Part shown: positions 17,319 to 25,505 of the stretch, piece by piece
Numbering within the stretch: the stretch's first letter is position 1
How the letters are laid out: each line of letters starts with the position of its first letter
Origin: an uncultured Oscillospiraceae bacterium
GTDB lineage: Bacteria > Bacillota > Clostridia > Oscillospirales > Oscillospiraceae
Reading direction: 5' to 3'
DNA length: 64,000 nucleotides
Assembly: GCA_934569225.1 (NCBI GenBank)
Contig: CAKTKC010000014.1
Coordinates: 1 to 64,000 of the forward strand
Made by a program: the position numbers and the translations under genes
The notes under the pieces: generated by a model
What the model saw: the letters and a program-made list of their open reading frames with translations, nothing else
What the model was told of the DNA's origin: nothing
The model's database searches: none

Positions 17319-18509
17319 TTACTTGGCGGCGTTGACCAGCGCGGCGGTGTCCTGCGCGATCATCAGCTCTTCGTTGGTGGGGATGACCCAGACGGTAACC
17401 TTGGAGTCATCGGCGGAAATGATGGCTTCCTTGCCCCGGGTGTTGTTCTTCTCGGGATCCAGCTTGACGCCCAGGAATTCCAGGCCCTCGCAGATGCGCG
17501 CACGCATGGAAGCGGAGTTCTCGCCCACGCCGGCGGTGAACACCAGGCAGTCCAGTCCGCCCAGAGCGGCGGCGTAGGAGCCGATATACTTCCGGACTTC
17601 GTAGGCAAACTTGTCCAGCGCCAGAGCGCAGTTCTCGTTGCCTTCCTCAGCGCCGTTCTCGATGTCGCGGAAGTCAGAGGACACGCCGGACAGCGCCAGC
17701 ACGCCGGACTTCTTGTTCAGCATGTTCAGGCACTCGTCCGCGCTCATACCGTACTTGTTCATAACGAACTGCACGACAGCGGGGTCGATGTCGCCGGAAC
17801 GGGTACCCATGGGAACACCGGCCAATGGGGTCAGACCCATGGAGGTATCCTGGCACTTGCCGTCCTTCACGGCGGACAGAGAGGAGCCGTTGCCCAAATG
17901 GCAGTTCACCAGCCTGATGTCCTTGCGACCCATCAGCTCAATGGCGCGCTTGGTGACATATTTGTGGGAGGTGCCGTGGAAGCCGTAGCGGCGGATGGAG
18001 TCATTCTCATAATACTCGGTGGGAATGGCGTAGCGGTAAGCCTTGGGGGGCATGGTCATGTGGAAAGCGGTGTCGAACACGGCCACCTGGGGGGTCTTGG
18101 GCATGACCGCCTGGCAGGCGCGAATGCCCATCAGGTTGGCGGGGTTGTGCAGGGGGCCAAGGGGAATGCACTTTTCAATGGCGGCGATGACCTCGTCGTT
18201 GATGATGCAGGAATCAAAGAACTCCATGCCGCCGTGCAGGACACGGTGACCGACGGCATCGATCTCGTCGGTGGACTTGATCACGCCGTCCACGGGATCG
18301 ACCAGAATGGCCAGAACTGCCGCAATGGCCTCGGAGTGAGTGGGCATGGAGATATCCTTCACGATCTTCTTGCCGTTGGCGTTGTGGGTCAGACGGCCGT
18401 CGATGTAGATACGCTCACACAGACCCTTGGCAGACACGGCGCCGGTCTCGGGATCCATCAGCTGATACTTCAGGCTGGAGGAGCCGGCATTGATAATCAG
18501 TACATTCAT
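17319..18509 (-). CDS. ackA: Acetate kinase
   Basis: Converts acetyl phosphate and ADP to acetate and ATP, the ATP-yielding step of acetate fermentation, or the reverse. The 396-residue ASKHA-fold protein starts MNVLIINAGSSSLKY and contains VGHRVLHGG, GFHGTSHKYV, HLGNGSS and FTAGVGENS. ATG 18509 is preceded by TAGGAGG. No pta gene is present nearby. It is divergent from tmcAL, whose enzyme uses acetate. Confidence 0.98.
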   Translation of the reverse strand: MNVLIINAGSSSLKYQLMDPETGAVSAKGLCERIYIDGRLTHNANGKKIVKDISMPTHSEAIAAVLAILVDPVDGVIKSTDEIDAVGHRVLHGGMEFFDSCIINDEVIAAIEKCIPLGPLHNPANLMGIRACQAVMPKTPQVAVFDTAFHMTMPPKAYRYAIPTEYYENDSIRRYGFHGTSHKYVTKRAIELMGRKDIRLVNCHLGNGSSLSAVKDGKCQDTSMGLTPLAGVPMGTRSGDIDPAVVQFVMNKYGMSADECLNMLNKKSGVLALSGVSSDFRDIENGAEEGNENCALALDKFAYEVRKYIGSYAAALGGLDCLVFTAGVGENSASMRARICEGLEFLGVKLDPEKNNTRGKEAIISADDSKVTVWVIPTNEELMIAQDTAALVNAAK

Positions 18510-18578
18510 TGGGGAAAGCCTCCTAAATAAATATTTTCTTTTTGGTCAGTTTGTGATATGATAGCCATAACTGAACAC

Positions 18579-18607
18579 ATTATAGAGCATTTGCGTCAAT
18601 TTCTCAA
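18579..18607 (-). promoter_or_regulatory. Promoter of ackA
   Basis: On the minus strand, -35 TTGAGA (18602-18607), 17 bases, -10 TATAAT (18579-18584), giving a leader of about 65 bases. Confidence 0.75.
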
Positions 18608-18646
18608 GCCCTCAAGGGAATTTTTTCAAAAAAAGGAGGGATATTT

Positions 18647-19798
18647 TTGAAAACCGTTGGTATCGTTGCCGAATATAACCCTTTTCACACAGGCCACCGC
18701 AAGCAGTTTGACCGCGTCAGGGCGGAGTTCGGGGAGGAAACCGCCATCGTATGCGCCATGAGCGGCAATTACGTCCAGCGGGGCGCGCCCGCCGTCATGG
18801 ATAAAACCCTCCGGGCAAAGGCCGCCGTCGCCTGCGGCGCCGACCTTGTGGTGGAGCTGCCCACCACCGTGAGCCTGTCCTCCGCCGAGGGGTTCGCCGC
18901 GGGAGGCGTCGGCATTCTGTCCAAACTATGCGATACCCTTTGCTTCGGCGCGGAAACCGGCGAAGCAGAGCTTCTGATGGAGACCGCCCGGGCGCTGCTT
19001 TCGGAGGACTTCTCTCCCCTGCTCCGCCGGGAACTGGACAGCGGCAAATCCTTCCCCGCCGCCCGTGCCGACGCTCTCGCGCAGATGGGGCTGTCCGGAG
19101 AAATTCTCCGCCGTCCCAACGACATCCTGGCCGTGGAATACTGCAAGGCCATTCTCGCCCAGCGCTCCCCCATGGTTCCCTTTCCTATCCGGCGGGAGGG
19201 GGACTATCACGACCGGACGCCCGACCGGGAAAATCCCTCCGCCACGGCGGTACGACGTCTCATGCTGACGGGAGAACCGTGGGATTCTTTTGTCCCGGAG
19301 CCTGCACGGAGGATTTTTGAAAACGCCCCCCTGCACAGCCTTGCCGCCGGAGAACGGGCGGTTCTCGCCCGGCTGCGCACCATGACCGACGGAGAATTTG
19401 AATCCCTGCCCTTCGGCGGGGAGGGGCTGTGGCGCAAATTCATGCACGCCAGCCGCCGGGAAGCCACATTGGAGGACATCCTCATCAGCGTCAAATCCAA
19501 ACGCTACACCCGTACCCGTCTCGACCGGATGATGATGTGCGCGTACCTTGGCATTACGGCGGAAATACTCGCCGCCCCCGCCCCCTATATCCGGGTGCTG
19601 GCCTTCAACGAAAAAGGCCGCGCCATTTTAAGCGCGGTCAAAAAAAGTGGTTTTTTCCGAAACGCCGGAGAAACCGTCCCCCACCCCTATCAGTCGCTGG
19701 AGCAGCGCTGGGGCGACCTGTACGGACTGTTCGCTCTGGGGCAGCCGGAAGCCCCCGGCGCAGAGCAGCGCCGGAGAATTGTATTTGCGTCGGACTAA
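18647..19798 (+). CDS. tmcAL: tRNA(Met) cytidine acetate ligase
   Basis: TmcAL makes N4-acetylcytidine at the wobble position of elongator tRNA-Met using acetate and ATP through acetyl-adenylate. The 383 residues begin MKTVGIVAEYNPFHTGH, with the nucleotidyltransferase HxGH motif at residues 14-17, followed by MSGNYVQRG, RPNDILAVEY and SATAVRRL as in the YlbM family. The start is TTG at 18647, supported by AAAGGAGGG six bases upstream. It is divergent from ackA. Confidence 0.93.
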   Translation: MKTVGIVAEYNPFHTGHRKQFDRVRAEFGEETAIVCAMSGNYVQRGAPAVMDKTLRAKAAVACGADLVVELPTTVSLSSAEGFAAGGVGILSKLCDTLCFGAETGEAELLMETARALLSEDFSPLLRRELDSGKSFPAARADALAQMGLSGEILRRPNDILAVEYCKAILAQRSPMVPFPIRREGDYHDRTPDRENPSATAVRRLMLTGEPWDSFVPEPARRIFENAPLHSLAAGERAVLARLRTMTDGEFESLPFGGEGLWRKFMHASRREATLEDILISVKSKRYTRTRLDRMMMCAYLGITAEILAAPAPYIRVLAFNEKGRAILSAVKKSGFFRNAGETVPHPYQSLEQRWGDLYGLFALGQPEAPGAEQRRRIVFASD

Positions 19799-19812
19799 CG
19801 CCTCGGTTCGTG

Positions 19813-19841
19813 TTGACATTCCCCGTTTTTCATGATATTGT
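19813..19841 (+). promoter_or_regulatory. Promoter of the 19879 gene
   Basis: -35 TTGACA (19813-19818), 17 bases, -10 TATTGT (19836-19841), directly after the tmcAL stop. Confidence 0.7.
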
Positions 19842-19878
19842 ATCCGGAAAATACCCAAAAGGAGAAAAATCCGCAAAA

Positions 19879-20487
19879 ATGTCGTTAAAATTTCCAAAAC
19901 TGAAAACAACCAACTGTATCGTCGCTTTCCTCAGCTCCGCGCTGCAAGCCTTTGGCATGTACAATATCCACGCCCTGTCCGGGGTGACCGAGGGCGGCGT
20001 GCTGGGCGCCACGCTGCTGTTTGACCACTGGTTCGGGCTTTCCCCCGCCGTCAGCAGCTTCGTGCTGAACATCGCCTGCTATGCGCTGGGGTGGAAAACC
20101 CTGGGCAGGTCCTTCATCGCCTATTCCGCCATCGCCGCCTGCGGCTATTCCGCCAGCTATGCCATCTGCGAGCTGTTCCCGCCCCTGTGGCCGGAAATCG
20201 CAAGCCTTCCCCTTCTGGCTTCCGTGGCGGGTGCGCTGTTCATCGGCGTCGGCGCGGGGCTTTGCGTCCGGGCGGGCGGCGCCACCACCGGTGACGACGC
20301 CCTTGCCATGAGCCTTTCCCATCTGACGAAAATCCCCATTCAGTGGATTTACCTGACCAGCGACCTGATTGTGCTGGGGCTTTCCCTGACCTACATTCCC
20401 GTGCGGCGCATCGGCTATTCCCTGCTGACGGTCATTCTGTCGGGGCAGCTCATCGGTCTGATGCAGAAAAAGGACGGCTCAAAATGA
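19879..20487 (+). CDS. YitT/DUF161-family membrane protein
   Basis: 202 residues with five or six hydrophobic helices and the family glycine motifs LSGVTEGGVLGATLL near residue 35 and GGATTGDDALAMSLSH near residue 135. Members are predicted membrane proteins of unknown transport function. ATG 19879 is about 14 bases after AGGAG, which is long. Its stop codon lies inside the terminator stem. Confidence 0.82.
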   Translation: MSLKFPKLKTTNCIVAFLSSALQAFGMYNIHALSGVTEGGVLGATLLFDHWFGLSPAVSSFVLNIACYALGWKTLGRSFIAYSAIAACGYSASYAICELFPPLWPEIASLPLLASVAGALFIGVGAGLCVRAGGATTGDDALAMSLSHLTKIPIQWIYLTSDLIVLGLSLTYIPVRRIGYSLLTVILSGQLIGLMQKKDGSK

Positions 20488-20498
20488 GCCGTCCTTTT
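20468..20498. terminator. Bidirectional terminator overlapping the 3' end of the YitT-family gene
   Basis: AAAAGGACGGCTC, a short AT-rich loop and GAGCCGTCCTTTT. A-rich and T-rich flanks allow it to work for the convergent minus gene at 20504 as well. Confidence 0.85.
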
Positions 20499-20503
20499 AC
20501 CTT

Positions 20504-20755
20504 TTACCCCTTCAGTCCCCGGGACTGGCGATCCATGTCCTCTACCACGATGTCGTAGATTTCTCCCAGAGACGCGCAGTATTCCAGCACCTTCCAGGGT
20601 TCGTTCGTATGGAAATGGATTTTGATCAAATCCTCATCGCCCACTGCCAGCAGACAGTCGCCCTTAAAATGCTCCACAAAGTAGTCGTTGATGGCGTCTT
20701 CATCCAGATCATGCCCCTCAATGAGCAGCTGGGTATCATAGCGAAATTCCGTCAT
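20504..20755 (-). CDS. Stand-alone FakA/YloV middle-domain protein
   Basis: 83 residues matching only the middle domain of the fatty-acid kinase subunit FakA (YloV, DAK-like): YDTQLLIEGHDLDEDAI, GDCLLAVGDEDLIKIHFHTNEPW and LEYCASLGEIYDIVVEDM. In FakA this domain binds a metal through a Cys and the His pair of HxHTN. Here the His pair is kept, but the position corresponding to the Cys (YCT in FakA) is Asp. The N-terminal kinase and C-terminal FakB-binding domains are missing, and the short length with its own Shine-Dalgarno (AAAGGAG) argues it is a real small gene rather than a fragment. Function unknown. Confidence 0.82.
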   Translation of the reverse strand: MTEFRYDTQLLIEGHDLDEDAINDYFVEHFKGDCLLAVGDEDLIKIHFHTNEPWKVLEYCASLGEIYDIVVEDMDRQSRGLKG

Positions 20756-20790
20756 AAATATGTCTCCTTTGCTTTCATAAATGTAAGCAA

Positions 20791-20819
20791 ATTATAGCAC
20801 ATCTCCCCCGTGATGGGAA
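20791..20819 (-). promoter_or_regulatory. Probable promoter of the FakA-middle-domain gene
   Basis: On the minus strand, a consensus -10 TATAAT (20791-20796) lies 17 bases from a weak -35 TTCCCA (20814-20819). Confidence 0.5.
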
Positions 20820-20853
20820 GGGGCTTTTTACACCGCGTCAAACCCCCTCCATG

Positions 20854-20889
20854 AAAAAACGAGACTGCCCTTTTGAGCAGTCTCGTTTT
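20854..20889 (-). terminator. Rho-independent terminator after nrdD
   Basis: On the minus strand, AACGAGACTGC, an 8-base loop and GCAGTCTCGTT are followed by a run of six T. Confidence 0.9.
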
Positions 20890-20896
20890 GGTTTTC

Positions 20897-23119
20897 CTAC
20901 AGGTGCAGAACCCGATCCTTGATTTCCTGGGTGCGTCCCTGGTTCCAGAACTGGGTGCCGATGTAGCCGCAGGTTCGTCTGGCCACGTTCATCTTGTTCT
21001 GGTCGGTGTTGCCGCACTGGGGGCAGACCCACACCAGCTTGCCGTCGTCCTCCTTGATCTCGATCTCGCCGTCATAGCCGCAGACCTGGCAGTAGTCGGA
21101 CTTGGTATTCAGCTCGGCGTACATGATGTTGTCGTAGATGAACTGCATCACTTCCAGAACCGCGTCGATGTTATTCTGCATGTTGGGCACTTCCACGTAG
21201 CTGATAGCGCCGCCGGGAGACAGCTGCTGGAACTCAGCCTCGAAGCGCAACTTGGTGAACGCGTCGATGGGCTCGGTCACATGGACGTGGTAGGAGTTGG
21301 TGATGTAGCTCTTGTCCGTAATACCGGGAACCAAGCCGAAGCGCTTTTGCAGGCACTTGGCGAACTTGTAGGTGGTGGATTCCAGAGGTGTTCCGTACAG
21401 GGAATAGTCGATATTCTCCGCCGTCTTCCACTGAAGGCACTTGTCGTTCATCTTCTGCATCACGGACAGGGCGAAGGGCTTGGCCTCGTCGTCGGTGTGG
21501 GATTTGCCGGTCATGTACTTGACGCACTCATAAAGTCCGGCATAGCCCAGGGAGATGGTGGAATATCCGCCGTAGAGCAGCTTGTCGATGGGCTCGCCCT
21601 TGGGCAGACGCGCCAGCGCGCCGTACTGCCACAGGATGGGCGCGGCGTCGGACAGCGTGCCCTTGAGCCGCTCATGACGGCACCGCAGCGCCCGGTGGCA
21701 CAGCTCCAGACGATCCTCAAAGACCTCCCAGAATTTGGTCATATCCCGGCCGGAGGACAGCGCCACGTCCACCAGGTTGATGGTGACGACGCCCTGATTG
21801 AACCGGCCGTAATACTTGGGCTTGCCCGGCTCGTAGTTTCCGGCTCTCGCCACATTGTCCCAGCCGTTGCCGGAACGGTCGGGGGTCAGGAAGCTGCGGC
21901 AGCCCATGCAGGTGTAAACATCTCCGTGACCCGGGGTCTCCCCCTTGGAGAGCTTGTACTCCCGCATCTTCTTCTCGCTGATATAGTCGGGAACCATCCG
22001 CTTGGCGGTACACTGGGCAGCAAGCCGGGTCAGGTACCAGTAGGGCGTCCCTTCCCGGACGTTGTCCTCCTCCAGAACGTAAATGAGCTTGGGGAAGGCG
22101 GGGGTGATCCACACGCCCTTCTCGTTCTTTACGCCCTCGTAGCGCTGGCGCAGGGTCTCCTCAATGATCATGGCGAGATCCTTCTTCTCCTGCTCGTTCT
22201 TGGCCTCGTTCAGGTACATAAATACGGTGATGAAGGGCGCCTGTCCGTTGGTGGTCATCAGGGTGACCACCTGGTACTGGATGGTCTGAACGCCCCGGCG
22301 AACCTCTTCCCGCAGCCGGTCTTCCACGACTTTGGAAATGGTTTCCTCCGCGGGAGAAACGCCAAAGGCGGCCATTTCCCGTTCCACGGTCTTGCGGATT
22401 TTCTCCCGGCTGACCTGGACGAAGGGGGCAAGGTGGGTCAGAGAAATGGACTGCCCGCCGTACTGGTTGGACGCCACCTGGGCAATGATCTGGGTGGCAA
22501 TGTTGCAGGCGGTGGAGAAGGAGTGGGGCTTCTCGATCAGGGTGCCGGAGATAACGGTGCCGTTTTGCAGCATGTCCTCCAGATTCACCAGATCGCAGTT
22601 GTGCATATGCTGGGCATAGTAGTCCGCGTCGTGGAAGTGGATGATACCGGCCTCGTGGGCATCCACCACTTCCTTGGGAAGCAGGATCCGGCTGGTAATG
22701 TCCTTGCTGACCTCGCCCGCCATGTAGTCCCGCTGGACGGCGTTGATGGTGGGGTTCTTGTTGGCATTCTCCTGCTTGACCTCCTCGTTGTTGCACTCGA
22801 TCAGGCTGAGGATGCGGTCGTCCGTGGTGTTGGACTGACGCAGAAGGCTGCGGGTATAGCGGTAGGTGATATATTCCTTGGCCACCTCAAACGCGCCGTG
22901 GGCCATGATGGCCTTTTCCACCAGGTCCTGGATCTCCTCCACGGACGGGCTGCGCCCCATCTCCTCGCAGGCGATCTGGACGCTCTGGGAAATTCTCTCG
23001 ATCTGCAGCGGGGTCATACGTACCTTCTCGTCCACCGCATCATTGGCCTTGGTCACGGCCATGATGATCTTATCAATGTCGAAAACGACTTCCGCACCGT
23101 TACGTTTAATAATCTTCAT
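20897..23119 (-). CDS. nrdD: Anaerobic ribonucleoside-triphosphate reductase
   Basis: Class III glycyl-radical enzyme that makes deoxynucleotides without oxygen. The 740 residues start with an ATP-cone (MKIIKRNGAEVVFDIDKI...) for allosteric control. Next come the catalytic barrel with the active-site Cys in YTCMGCRSF, the C-terminal zinc-binding Cys pairs (CQVCG and CPQCG), and the radical Gly in RRTCGYIG near the end. It needs the activase NrdG, which is not adjacent; the next same-strand gene is the FakA-domain gene after a terminator. The promoter overlaps tandem NrdR-type boxes at 23172-23219. Confidence 0.98.
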   Translation of the reverse strand: MKIIKRNGAEVVFDIDKIIMAVTKANDAVDEKVRMTPLQIERISQSVQIACEEMGRSPSVEEIQDLVEKAIMAHGAFEVAKEYITYRYTRSLLRQSNTTDDRILSLIECNNEEVKQENANKNPTINAVQRDYMAGEVSKDITSRILLPKEVVDAHEAGIIHFHDADYYAQHMHNCDLVNLEDMLQNGTVISGTLIEKPHSFSTACNIATQIIAQVASNQYGGQSISLTHLAPFVQVSREKIRKTVEREMAAFGVSPAEETISKVVEDRLREEVRRGVQTIQYQVVTLMTTNGQAPFITVFMYLNEAKNEQEKKDLAMIIEETLRQRYEGVKNEKGVWITPAFPKLIYVLEEDNVREGTPYWYLTRLAAQCTAKRMVPDYISEKKMREYKLSKGETPGHGDVYTCMGCRSFLTPDRSGNGWDNVARAGNYEPGKPKYYGRFNQGVVTINLVDVALSSGRDMTKFWEVFEDRLELCHRALRCRHERLKGTLSDAAPILWQYGALARLPKGEPIDKLLYGGYSTISLGYAGLYECVKYMTGKSHTDDEAKPFALSVMQKMNDKCLQWKTAENIDYSLYGTPLESTTYKFAKCLQKRFGLVPGITDKSYITNSYHVHVTEPIDAFTKLRFEAEFQQLSPGGAISYVEVPNMQNNIDAVLEVMQFIYDNIMYAELNTKSDYCQVCGYDGEIEIKEDDGKLVWVCPQCGNTDQNKMNVARRTCGYIGTQFWNQGRTQEIKDRVLHL

Positions 23120-23168
23120 AGCTTTTCCTCCTTTGTATTCTGATTCACAATCAATCCGTGCACGGCCT

Positions 23169-23196
23169 ATTATACAATATATTGTGGTTTTGTCAA
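23169..23196 (-). promoter_or_regulatory. Promoter of nrdD
   Basis: On the minus strand, -35 TTGACA (23191-23196), 16 bases, -10 TATAAT (23169-23174). The proximal NrdR box fills the spacer and -10. Confidence 0.8.
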
Positions 23197-23219
23197 GAGT
23201 AAATCACAAAATATAGTAT
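23172..23219 (-). promoter_or_regulatory. Tandem NrdR-box operator of nrdD
   Basis: Two 16-base sites, ATACAATATATTGTGG at 23172-23187 and TCACAAAATATAGTAT at 23204-23219, both fit the AT-rich NrdR box core (C-A/T-A-T-A-T-A/T-G type). They are separated by exactly 16 bases, so the centres are 32 bases apart, about three helical turns, as is known for NrdR operators. One site covers the promoter spacer and the other lies just upstream of the -35. nrdR itself is not in the window. Confidence 0.8.
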
Positions 23220-23321
23220 TTGCGTTTTCTACATCAAAAAGTTCCCCATTCTTCCCTCCGCCGCTGCCGGCCTGCGTCGGAGGGAAAGTTCCGTTTTTCC
23301 GGCAAACCGCAAAAGAAGGGT

Positions 23322-23350
23322 TTGAAATATGCCGCGGAATATAGTATAAT
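23322..23350 (+). promoter_or_regulatory. Promoter of galM
   Basis: -35 TTGAAA (23322-23327), 17 bases, -10 TATAAT (23345-23350), about 58 bases before the predicted transcript reaches the start codon. Confidence 0.75.
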
Positions 23351-23414
23351 CCTGAGAAGCGGTCTTTACATAATCCCCCCTTTTTCCCGACCAAAAATGA
23401 AAGGAGACTTTTTC

Positions 23415-24440
23415 ATGAAAAAATCTTTCGGCACTTTGCCCTCCGGTGAAGAGACCTTTCTCTACACAATATCCTGCGGCAAGCTGTCCGCCGCCGTCAC
23501 AGATTACGGCGCAGCGCTGGTTTCGCTGCTGGTTCCCGGCCGGGACGGCGTCACCGCCGACGTGGTGCTGGGCTATGACGACTGCAACGGCTACCGCACG
23601 GGAAACGGCGCCTGTCTCGGTGCCACCGTGGGTCGGAACGCCAACCGGCTCAAGGGCGCGTCCTTCGATCTGAACGGCAGAACCTACCATATCCCCCAGA
23701 ACGAGGGCAGCAACAACCTCCACTCCGGCCCGGACTTTTTCTTCCACCGGCTGTGGACGCTGGTCTCTCACACGGAAAATGCCGTCACCCTGGAGCTTTC
23801 CAGCCCCAACGGCGACCAGGGCTTCCCCGGAAACGCCGTCATTCAGGTGACCTATGCGCTGGAAGCAGACAGCGCGCTGCACATTGCTTATAAGGCCGTC
23901 TGCGATCAGGACACCGTGTTCAATTTCACCAATCACAGCTATTTCAATCTGGCGGGACACGACCGGACCGGCAAGGCCATGGAGCAGCTGCTCACCATTC
24001 CCGGGCGCTTCTTCAACCCCGACGACGCCGAAAACATCCCCACCGGCGAGCTGCGGCCGGTGGCCGGAACCCCCATGGATTTCCGCGCCCCCAAGCCCAT
24101 CGGCCGGGACATCGGCGCGGACTATGAGCCGCTGAAGCTTCAGGGCGGCTACGACCACAACTGGGAGGTCTTCTGCAACCCCTGCGCCACTCTGTCTGAC
24201 CCGGTCTCCGGCAGGAGCATGAGCGTCTGCACCGACTGCCCGGGCATTCAGTTTTACGCGGGCAACTTCCTGGACGAGACCGGCAAGGGCGGCGTACACT
24301 ACGGCAAGCGTTCCGGCGTGGCGCTGGAGACCCAGTTCTATCCCGACAGCCTCCACCACCCCGACTGGCCCCAGCCCGTCACACGCGCGGGAGAAACCTA
24401 CCGCAGCGAGACGGTATACCGCTTCTCCTGGGAAGGTTAA
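23415..24440 (+). CDS. galM: Aldose 1-epimerase (galactose mutarotase family)
   Basis: Interconverts alpha and beta anomers of aldoses. The 341 residues show GATVGRNANRLKGASF, the catalytic His in FTNHSYFNL near residue 172, a second conserved His in GGYDHNWEVF, and the catalytic Glu in GVALETQFYPDSLHHPD near 305. AAAGGAG precedes ATG 23415. It is monocistronic, with no galK or galT nearby, so the true sugar is uncertain. Confidence 0.93.
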   Translation: MKKSFGTLPSGEETFLYTISCGKLSAAVTDYGAALVSLLVPGRDGVTADVVLGYDDCNGYRTGNGACLGATVGRNANRLKGASFDLNGRTYHIPQNEGSNNLHSGPDFFFHRLWTLVSHTENAVTLELSSPNGDQGFPGNAVIQVTYALEADSALHIAYKAVCDQDTVFNFTNHSYFNLAGHDRTGKAMEQLLTIPGRFFNPDDAENIPTGELRPVAGTPMDFRAPKPIGRDIGADYEPLKLQGGYDHNWEVFCNPCATLSDPVSGRSMSVCTDCPGIQFYAGNFLDETGKGGVHYGKRSGVALETQFYPDSLHHPDWPQPVTRAGETYRSETVYRFSWEG

Positions 24441-24503
24441 GCCCCCTTCCCCTCTCCGGCGCTTCCTGTCCTATAAGCTTACAGGAAATAGTATCAGCAT
24501 TGC

Positions 24504-24542
24504 AAAAACGGAGGTACTCCCCGAAAAGAGTGCCTCCGTTTT
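24504..24542. terminator. Terminator between galM and the RpiR-family gene
   Basis: AAAACGGAGGTACTC pairs with GAGTGCCTCCGTTTT (one wobble) around a short A-rich loop. T-rich on both sides, so usable by both convergent genes. Confidence 0.85.
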
Positions 24543-24553
24543 CGTTTTAAATA

Positions 24554-25396
24554 TCAGGCTCTGTCCGTATCCAGCCGGTTGTGGGAGAACATCCGCACAT
24601 TCTGGCTGATGTTCCGGTTGATACAGGCCGTGTAGAGAATGTCGATCATATTCAGCTGGGCGATTCGGGAGGACATGGCGCCGCTGCGGTACAGCTCCTC
24701 CGAAGCCATCACGTTCAGGCAGCAGGCCGCCATCCGGGAGATGGGCGACAGCTCGAAACGGGTGATGGCGATGATGGGCGTCCCCTGGGCTTTCAGATAT
24801 TCCGCGCAGCGGACGATTTCCTCCGTCCTGCCGGAATAGCTGATGACGATGGCCACGTCATTGGGCTTGGAATTCTGGGCGATGACGTACTGGGAGTGAA
24901 TGTCCTCGCAGCAGGAGCAGGGCTTGTCGATCCGGAGGAATTTCAGGTAAGCGTCCTTCGCCACCAGCTGGGAAGCACCCAGTCCGAACAGAAGCACGGA
25001 ATCCGCCCGGCAGATCATGTCCACCGCCTGTTCCAGCACCTGGGGTTCCACAAGCTTCACCGTTTCTTCCAGAGACGCGATGTTCCGGTAGGTGATCTTG
25101 TAGACAATATCCGAGGTGCTTCCGGCGGTGACCCGGGCATTTCCTTTGGATTCCTCCTGGGTGCGCACGGCGATCTCAAACAGCAGCTGCTTCTGCAGAT
25201 CCCGGTAGCCCTCAAATCCCAGCTTCCTGCACAGCCGCACAATGGTAGCCGCAGAGCTGAAGGAACGCTGGGACAGCTCCTTTACGCTGAGCTGGGGAAT
25301 TTCCTCGGAATGCTCCAGAAGATACCGAAGCGCCCCCTGCTCCGCGCCGCTGGCCGCGGGCAGATACTGCTTCGCGCGAATCAAAACACTTTTCAA
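24554..25396 (-). CDS. MurR/RpiR family transcriptional regulator
   Basis: A sugar-phosphate-responsive regulator with an N-terminal helix-turn-helix (about 20-75; SVKELSQRSFSSAATIVRLCRKLGFEG) and a C-terminal SIS domain (about 110-250; VLLFGLGASQLVAKDAY and ISYSGRTEEIV) that binds phosphosugars. It sits downstream of the muropeptide salvage operon but has its own promoter (25431-25459), so it probably controls that operon, with MurNAc-6P or GlcNAc-6P as the likely signal by analogy with MurR. The TTG at 25396 is better spaced from TAGGAG; an ATG at 25405 abuts it. Confidence 0.88.
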   Translation of the reverse strand: MKSVLIRAKQYLPAASGAEQGALRYLLEHSEEIPQLSVKELSQRSFSSAATIVRLCRKLGFEGYRDLQKQLLFEIAVRTQEESKGNARVTAGSTSDIVYKITYRNIASLEETVKLVEPQVLEQAVDMICRADSVLLFGLGASQLVAKDAYLKFLRIDKPCSCCEDIHSQYVIAQNSKPNDVAIVISYSGRTEEIVRCAEYLKAQGTPIIAITRFELSPISRMAACCLNVMASEELYRSGAMSSRIAQLNMIDILYTACINRNISQNVRMFSHNRLDTDRA

Positions 25397-25430
25397 GCAA
25401 ATCATCTCCTACCCGAGTTTCATCTGTGAT

Positions 25431-25459
25431 AGTTTAGCACATTTGTTGCGAAAAAGCAA
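25431..25459 (-). promoter_or_regulatory. Promoter of the RpiR-family regulator
   Basis: On the minus strand, -35 TTGCTT (25454-25459), 17 bases, -10 TAAACT (25431-25436). Confidence 0.6.
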
Positions 25460-25465
25460 GAATCC

Positions 25466-25499
25466 GCCCCCGCGTCCGGCATGACCGGTACGCAGGGGC
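25466..25499 (-). terminator. Probable terminator at the end of the opp-mur operon
   Basis: On the minus strand, GCCCCTGCGTACCGG pairs with CCGGACGCGGGGGC across a 5-base loop with small mismatches. A TTTTT run follows about 8 bases later, which is weaker than usual. Confidence 0.6.
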
Positions 25500-25505
25500 A
25501 GTCTT

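Noticed and set aside
20873..23143. Long open frame on the plus strand opposite nrdD (over 700 codons)
   Set aside because: Exact antisense shadow of a well-conserved nrdD gene in GC-rich DNA; no Shine-Dalgarno and no recognisable domain.
24466..24488. Small inverted repeat TTCCTGT / ACAGGAA after galM
   Set aside because: No T run; the stronger hairpin at 24504-24542 explains termination.
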